Positions 62,427-64,000 of a stretch of 64,000 bases of DNA are shown piece by piece (the stretch's first letter is position 1; each line of letters begins with the position of its first letter). This DNA is from CAYVHU01 sp964451415 (lineage in GTDB: Bacteria; Pseudomonadota; Alphaproteobacteria; Rhodospirillales; Magnetovibrionaceae). The DNA is taken from the NCBI GenBank assembly GCA_964451415.1, contig CAYVHU010000001.1, positions 236,064 to 300,063 on the forward strand. The letters run 5' to 3'. Made by a program: the position numbers and the translations under genes. A model generated the notes under the pieces. It did no database searches. It was not told the DNA's origin and was given only the letters and a program-made list of their open reading frames with translations.

Positions 62427-62563
62427 CACCGGCAAAACAAAGCCCTGAAAAGGGCCCCGCGCCAGCCGGCAAGATTCACCGGAAGCCCGGCAAGATTCAC
62501 CGGAAGCGTCGTGGTCAACGCCACAATCTCAAGAAAACCTTTGGAAGATGGAGCGGGCGATGA
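62423..62563 (+). CDS. Possible small basic peptide coupled to the membrane protein
   Basis: 46 codons beginning at an ATGA overlap with the preceding gene. The peptide is very basic and contains an exact duplication (GKIHRKP repeated), encoded by a 21-base tandem repeat. It ends inside the opposite-strand tRNA-Gly gene, which argues against strong selection on its C-terminus. Reported because of the coupling; it may simply be an open stretch. Confidence 0.3.
   Translation: MTPAKQSPEKGPAPAGKIHRKPGKIHRKRRGQRHNLKKTFGRWSGR
62466..62507 (+). repeat. Exact 21-bp tandem duplication
   Basis: CCGGCAAGATTCACCGGAAG plus C is repeated without change at 62466-62486 and 62487-62507, between the small membrane protein and tRNA-Gly. 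The exactness suggests a recent event. Confidence 0.9.
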
Positions 62564-62623
62564 GATTCGAACTCACGACCCCAACCTTGGCAAGGTTGTG
62601 CTCTACCCCTGAGCTACGCCCGC
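62549..62623 (-). tRNA. tRNA-Gly (anticodon GCC)
   Basis: 75 bases with encoded CCA. The acceptor stem GCGGGCG pairs with CGCCCGC; the D-arm GCTCAGGGGTAGAGC, anticodon stem CAACC/GGTTG with loop TTGCCAA (anticodon GCC) and T-loop TTCGAAT are canonical. A 7-bp hairpin (CCGCCTT/AAGGCGG) sits just upstream of its 5' end. Confidence 0.97.
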
Positions 62624-62843
62624 GTCGCCGCCTTCCGTAAGGCGGGGCGATCATACCCAGCCGATCCGGCTTTGCAAGCCTTCTTTTGGACTTTTTAAAG
62701 GGAGCTTTTGAAATGTCCGCCGATATTCCATTGCAGGTCTTCTCCAATGGGCCATTATGTCGTTTAACCCCCTGCCCTTGCGAATTGCGCAATTCCTCGC
62801 CATTTATGGGATTATGGGCCCGAGACAAAGAGATCTTTCCACG

Positions 62844-63812
62844 ATGACAGGCGATATTCTTTTTAAAGCGAACGCACCGCACAAGCCGACCCCCGGCGAA
62901 ACGCCGGAACTGGATCTAGGGCTCACGCAAGGCGGCGCTCCGGTCGTGACGCCGGCCACGAACACCGAGAATTTTGTCGCCGATGTCATCGAGACTTCCA
63001 AAACAATTCCCGTAATCGTTGATTTCTGGGCACCTTGGAGCGGTCCGTGCAAAACGCTGCGGCCACGGCTGGAAAAACTGGTGTCGCGCACCGGCGGATT
63101 GGTGAAAATGATCCGGGTCAATGTGGACGAAAACCAGGATCTGGCCGCGCAACTGCGTGTGCAATCGGTGCCGACCATTTATGCTTTTAAAGACGCCCGC
63201 CCTGTGGACGTCTTTGCCGGCGCACTTCCGGAACGCCAAATTCAGAATTTCATAGACAGGCTGATCGGTAACGCTCAACCGCCCCTGGAGGCAGCACTGG
63301 ATAAGGCCCAGGATCTGCTTGAGGAAAACAACGCGGTCGAGGCAGAGACCATCTACGCCGACATCCTGGCTAAGGATCCAAGTTTTTCTCCGGCAATCGC
63401 GGGCATGATCCGCACCATCGTTGCTCGTGAAGACCTGCCGCGCGCAGATGAATTTATTGCCGGACTGGACGCCAAAACCCGTATGGAACCCGAAGTAGCG
63501 CACGCCATTTCCGTATTGGATCTGGCGCAACAAAGCACGAACGCTGCACACGCGGATATCACAGCCCTGGAGGCGCTCATCACCGCCGATGCGGACAATT
63601 TGCCAGTACGTTTCGATCTGGCACTTGCCCTTTACGCGGCAGAACGTCCCCGCGAAGCCATCGACCACTTGCTGTACATCGTGACCCGGGACCAGACCTG
63701 GAATGACGAAGCCGCTCGCAAGCAGTTGATCCTGATCTTTGACGCTCTGGGCCCGAAAAATCCCCTGATCGAGGAGTCGCGCCGTCGCCTTTCGGCAGCC
63801 CTTTTTGCATAG
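62844..63812 (+). CDS. CnoX/YbbN-type thioredoxin-TPR protein with SGPC active site
   Basis: 322 residues from the ATG at 62844; earlier in-frame starts lack family sequence. The thioredoxin domain covers about 40-150 and the TPR-like helical region about 165-320. The active site reads WAPWSGPCKTL, so the first cysteine is serine (Ser66) and only Cys69 remains, as in chaperedoxins such as E. coli CnoX (SQHC). Such proteins hold clients and form mixed disulfides rather than reduce by the dithiol route. Confidence 0.9.
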   Translation: MTGDILFKANAPHKPTPGETPELDLGLTQGGAPVVTPATNTENFVADVIETSKTIPVIVDFWAPWSGPCKTLRPRLEKLVSRTGGLVKMIRVNVDENQDLAAQLRVQSVPTIYAFKDARPVDVFAGALPERQIQNFIDRLIGNAQPPLEAALDKAQDLLEENNAVEAETIYADILAKDPSFSPAIAGMIRTIVAREDLPRADEFIAGLDAKTRMEPEVAHAISVLDLAQQSTNAAHADITALEALITADADNLPVRFDLALALYAAERPREAIDHLLYIVTRDQTWNDEAARKQLILIFDALGPKNPLIEESRRRLSAALFA

Positions 63813-64000
63813 AGCCCCATCCCGGACATCCGTGGAAGCAACGTTTCCGATATCCCAAACCAAGGTGTAACCCACAAAAGACGTGGGCATTGCCTTTTTG
63901 ATTTACCGCTTCGCGGTTCCCCAGACGACGAAGCCCCGGAAGACCTGGTAATACCCCCAATTTTTAGCGGTACTTGAAAGTAGAATCTTCTCGTAGATTT
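63813..64000. other. Window-end region with no identified gene
   Basis: The last 188 bases contain no frame with recognisable similarity on either strand and no RNA gene. A neighbouring gene probably begins or ends beyond the edge. Confidence 0.4.

Noticed and set aside
63580..63960. 126-codon minus-strand frame at the right edge
   Set aside because: Antisense to the end of the CnoX-type gene and extending into non-coding sequence; no domain.

Overview
The window is ordinary chromosome of an alphaproteobacterium, most likely a member of the Rhodospirillales. The evidence is several conserved alphaproteobacterial gene strings: tsaB-rimI...fur-miaB-phoH-ybeY-corC-lnt-XRE-metK-trmB; hemY-mic60-hemD-hemC facing tsaD-gpsA; and rsmB-heparinase...purH. 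MucR, an alphaproteobacterial Mic60 homologue, a very large NAD-dependent glutamate dehydrogenase and an intracellular PHB depolymerase agree with this. The genus cannot be read from the sequence. No rRNA, CRISPR array, prophage or transposase is visible.

Layout. At 1-5.5 kb a truncated CHASE sensor and a metallo-beta-lactamase-fold protein are followed by a tight minus-strand operon (phaZ, YcgN-like, YgjP-type metallopeptidase, YjbQ, HAD phosphatase). At 5.6-16.8 kb lies a cobalt-early (anaerobic-type) cobalamin cluster: cobB, cbiD, cobK, cobM, a trifunctional CobI-CbiG-CobJ fusion, cobL, cobH, cbiX and cbiB. An unknown secreted, highly charged protein is translationally embedded in it. At 16.8-19.1 kb are a polysaccharide deacetylase, a RutE-like nitroreductase and a D-Ala-D-Ala dipeptidase. 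At 19.2-30.3 kb is the housekeeping string for tRNA modification, RNA processing, envelope lipoproteins and SAM synthesis.

At 30.3-38.2 kb is a more variable zone: an AAA/DUF4143 ATPase, a Bax-like glucosaminidase, a tyrosine phosphatase, a fructosamine-kinase-like protein, BI-1, a J-domain protein, an 880-base AT-rich intergenic region, RarD and an orphan Flp pilin. At 38.2-46.6 kb come a CHASE-like histidine kinase, tRNA-Thr(CGT), hemY, mic60, hemD and hemC, then divergent tsaD, gpsA and a YciI protein. At 47-57 kb are acs, rsmB, a heparinase-like protein, a glycosyltransferase and CapD-like pair, purH and a single-domain response regulator. At 57-64 kb are NAD-GDH, a small membrane protein, tRNA-Gly(GCC) and a CnoX-type thioredoxin/TPR protein.

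The observations most worth following are: (i) a palindromic repeat family, a 45-bp copy at 32.88 kb and a 179-bp copy with 34-bp inverted ends at 44.31 kb, each ending in CTAGGA just upstream of a start codon; (ii) the secreted charged protein inside the cobalamin operon; (iii) the 36-kb intergenic region with two TTAA-N7-TTAA (CtrA-type) boxes and overlapping palindromes; (iv) repeated short in-frame tandem duplications near gene ends.
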